Of a stretch of DNA of 6,657 nucleotides, positions 5,984-6,657 are shown piece by piece. The stretch comes from Armatimonadota bacterium (lineage in GTDB: Bacteria; Armatimonadota; Zipacnadia; Zipacnadales; UBA11051). The notes under the pieces were generated by a model. That model ran no database searches and was not told the origin of the DNA. It saw nothing but the letters and a program-made list of their open reading frames with translations. Where the stretch lies: contig JAUWOG010000132.1 in assembly GCA_030612305.1 (NCBI GenBank), positions 1-6,657 on the forward strand, given 5' to 3'. A program made the translations under genes and the position numbers. Every line of letters starts with the position of its first letter. The first letter of the stretch is position 1.

Positions 5984-5991
5984 GGGTAATC

Positions 5992-6657
5992 TTGGCCAAA
6001 GCTCGGGTGTTTTCCCTTGCGAAGGAGTTGGGCATCAAGAGCAACTCCCTGATCAAGGCGCTTGCGCACATGGGTGTGCCGAACTTGACGGCGGCTTCTG
6101 CCATTGACGAGGACACGGCAACCGCCGTGCGCGAGCTGTTGGCGGAACAGATTGCCAAGGCGCACGAAGGGGCGAAAAAGGCGGAGGAGGCGGCCGCTGC
6201 GGAGACCAAGAGCGCGGTGGCGACGCAGCAGCCCCGGACATCTGCAACGCCTGCTGCCGGCGTCGCAGATGCCGTCGCCGACAAACGCAAAGTGACTGCA
6301 GAAGCCGAAGACACTACCGACGAGGAAATCAAGCGGCAGGACGAGGAGCTTGCGGGGCTTGAGCGGGAGATGGCAGGGCGCGAGTTCGGCCCCGGTCACC
6401 CCGGCGCTCATCTCACACTCGAGGAGCTCGAGAGGCGCTTTGCAGAGGCGACGCAAGCGCCTGAGCAAGATGAAGACAGCACAAAGGTGGCCGCTCTTCC
6501 TGAACTCGCCAGGCGTCCGGTGGGGGAGCGACCGGCTGACGCCGTGGGTGTTCCGCCCGTCGTAACCGTGCTGGGCCACGTTGATCACGGCAAGACGAGT
6601 CTGCTCGACGCTCTGCGCTCAACTAACGTAGTCGGGCAGGAGAGCGGGGGCATTACC
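5992..6657 (+). CDS. infB: Translation initiation factor IF2, N-terminal part, cut by window edge
   Basis: IF2 is the GTPase that places initiator tRNA on the ribosome and promotes subunit joining. Residues 1-50 are an IF2_N domain (ARVFSLAKELGIKSNSLIKA). Residues about 51-185 are a charged Ala/Glu/Lys-rich linker, a region that is variable in length and sequence among IF2 proteins. The G domain begins at about residue 188 with PPVVTVLGHVDHGKTSLLDAL; GHVDHGKT (195-202) is the G1 P-loop. The frame ends at residue 222 in ESGGIT, so the rest of the G domain and domains II-IV lie beyond the right edge. The start is taken at TTG 5992 because of GGAGGT upstream; ATG at 5953 is an in-frame alternative. 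The gene follows nusA by 94 bp with no ylxR or L7Ae-like gene between. Confidence 0.96.
   Translation, partial: MAKARVFSLAKELGIKSNSLIKALAHMGVPNLTAASAIDEDTATAVRELLAEQIAKAHEGAKKAEEAAAAETKSAVATQQPRTSATPAAGVADAVADKRKVTAEAEDTTDEEIKRQDEELAGLEREMAGREFGPGHPGAHLTLEELERRFAEATQAPEQDEDSTKVAALPELARRPVGERPADAVGVPPVVTVLGHVDHGKTSLLDALRSTNVVGQESGGIT

Noticed and set aside
5713..6588. Minus-strand 291-codon frame across the nusA end and infB start
   Set aside because: Arg/Pro/Leu-rich antisense product spanning two well-supported plus-strand genes.
1..6657. CRISPR array, tRNA/rRNA gene, insertion sequence or phage signature
   Set aside because: No spaced direct repeats, cloverleaf, terminal inverted repeats, transposase or integrase were seen.

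Overview
The window comes from a GC-rich bacterial chromosome, probably an uncultured or little-studied lineage. The NusA, RimP and IF2 sequences are clearly bacterial, and the start codons include ATG, GTG and probably TTG. I cannot place the organism below domain level. Armatimonadota or a related Terrabacteria-like phylum is only a guess from the general look of the proteins.

Two divergent transcription units are separated by a 316-bp regulatory region (3765-4080). The minus-strand unit reads right to left. It holds a 460-aa TPR protein with a degenerate M48-type metalloprotease domain (2382-3764), a 519-aa MOP-superfamily flippase-like membrane protein (792-2351), and an M42-family metallo-aminopeptidase that runs off the left edge (1-795). 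The spacings are 30 bp and then a 4-bp ATGA overlap, so the three are very likely co-transcribed. Together they suggest an envelope or polysaccharide locus with peptide-handling genes attached, but no pathway can be assigned from the sequence.

The plus-strand unit is the conserved rimP-nusA-infB translation/transcription operon: 30S maturation factor, transcription elongation/antitermination factor, and initiation factor IF2 (truncated by the right edge just inside its GTPase domain). A near-consensus sigma70 promoter (TTGCAA-17 bp-TATAAT) precedes a leader of about 110 nt containing a perfect 9-bp GC-rich hairpin. The ylxR and L7Ae-like genes that often lie between nusA and infB are absent; only 94 bp separate the two genes.

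The most unusual feature is in NusA. After the usual NTD-S1-KH1-KH2 core and an Ala/Glu-rich linker, it carries an IF2_N-like domain (residues about 354-401), the same fold family that opens the downstream infB product. The two copies align without gaps over 46 residues with 19 identities. The second notable item is the M48-like domain of the TPR protein, where HExxH has become HILAH and the third zinc-ligand Glu is Val, so it should be a pseudoprotease.
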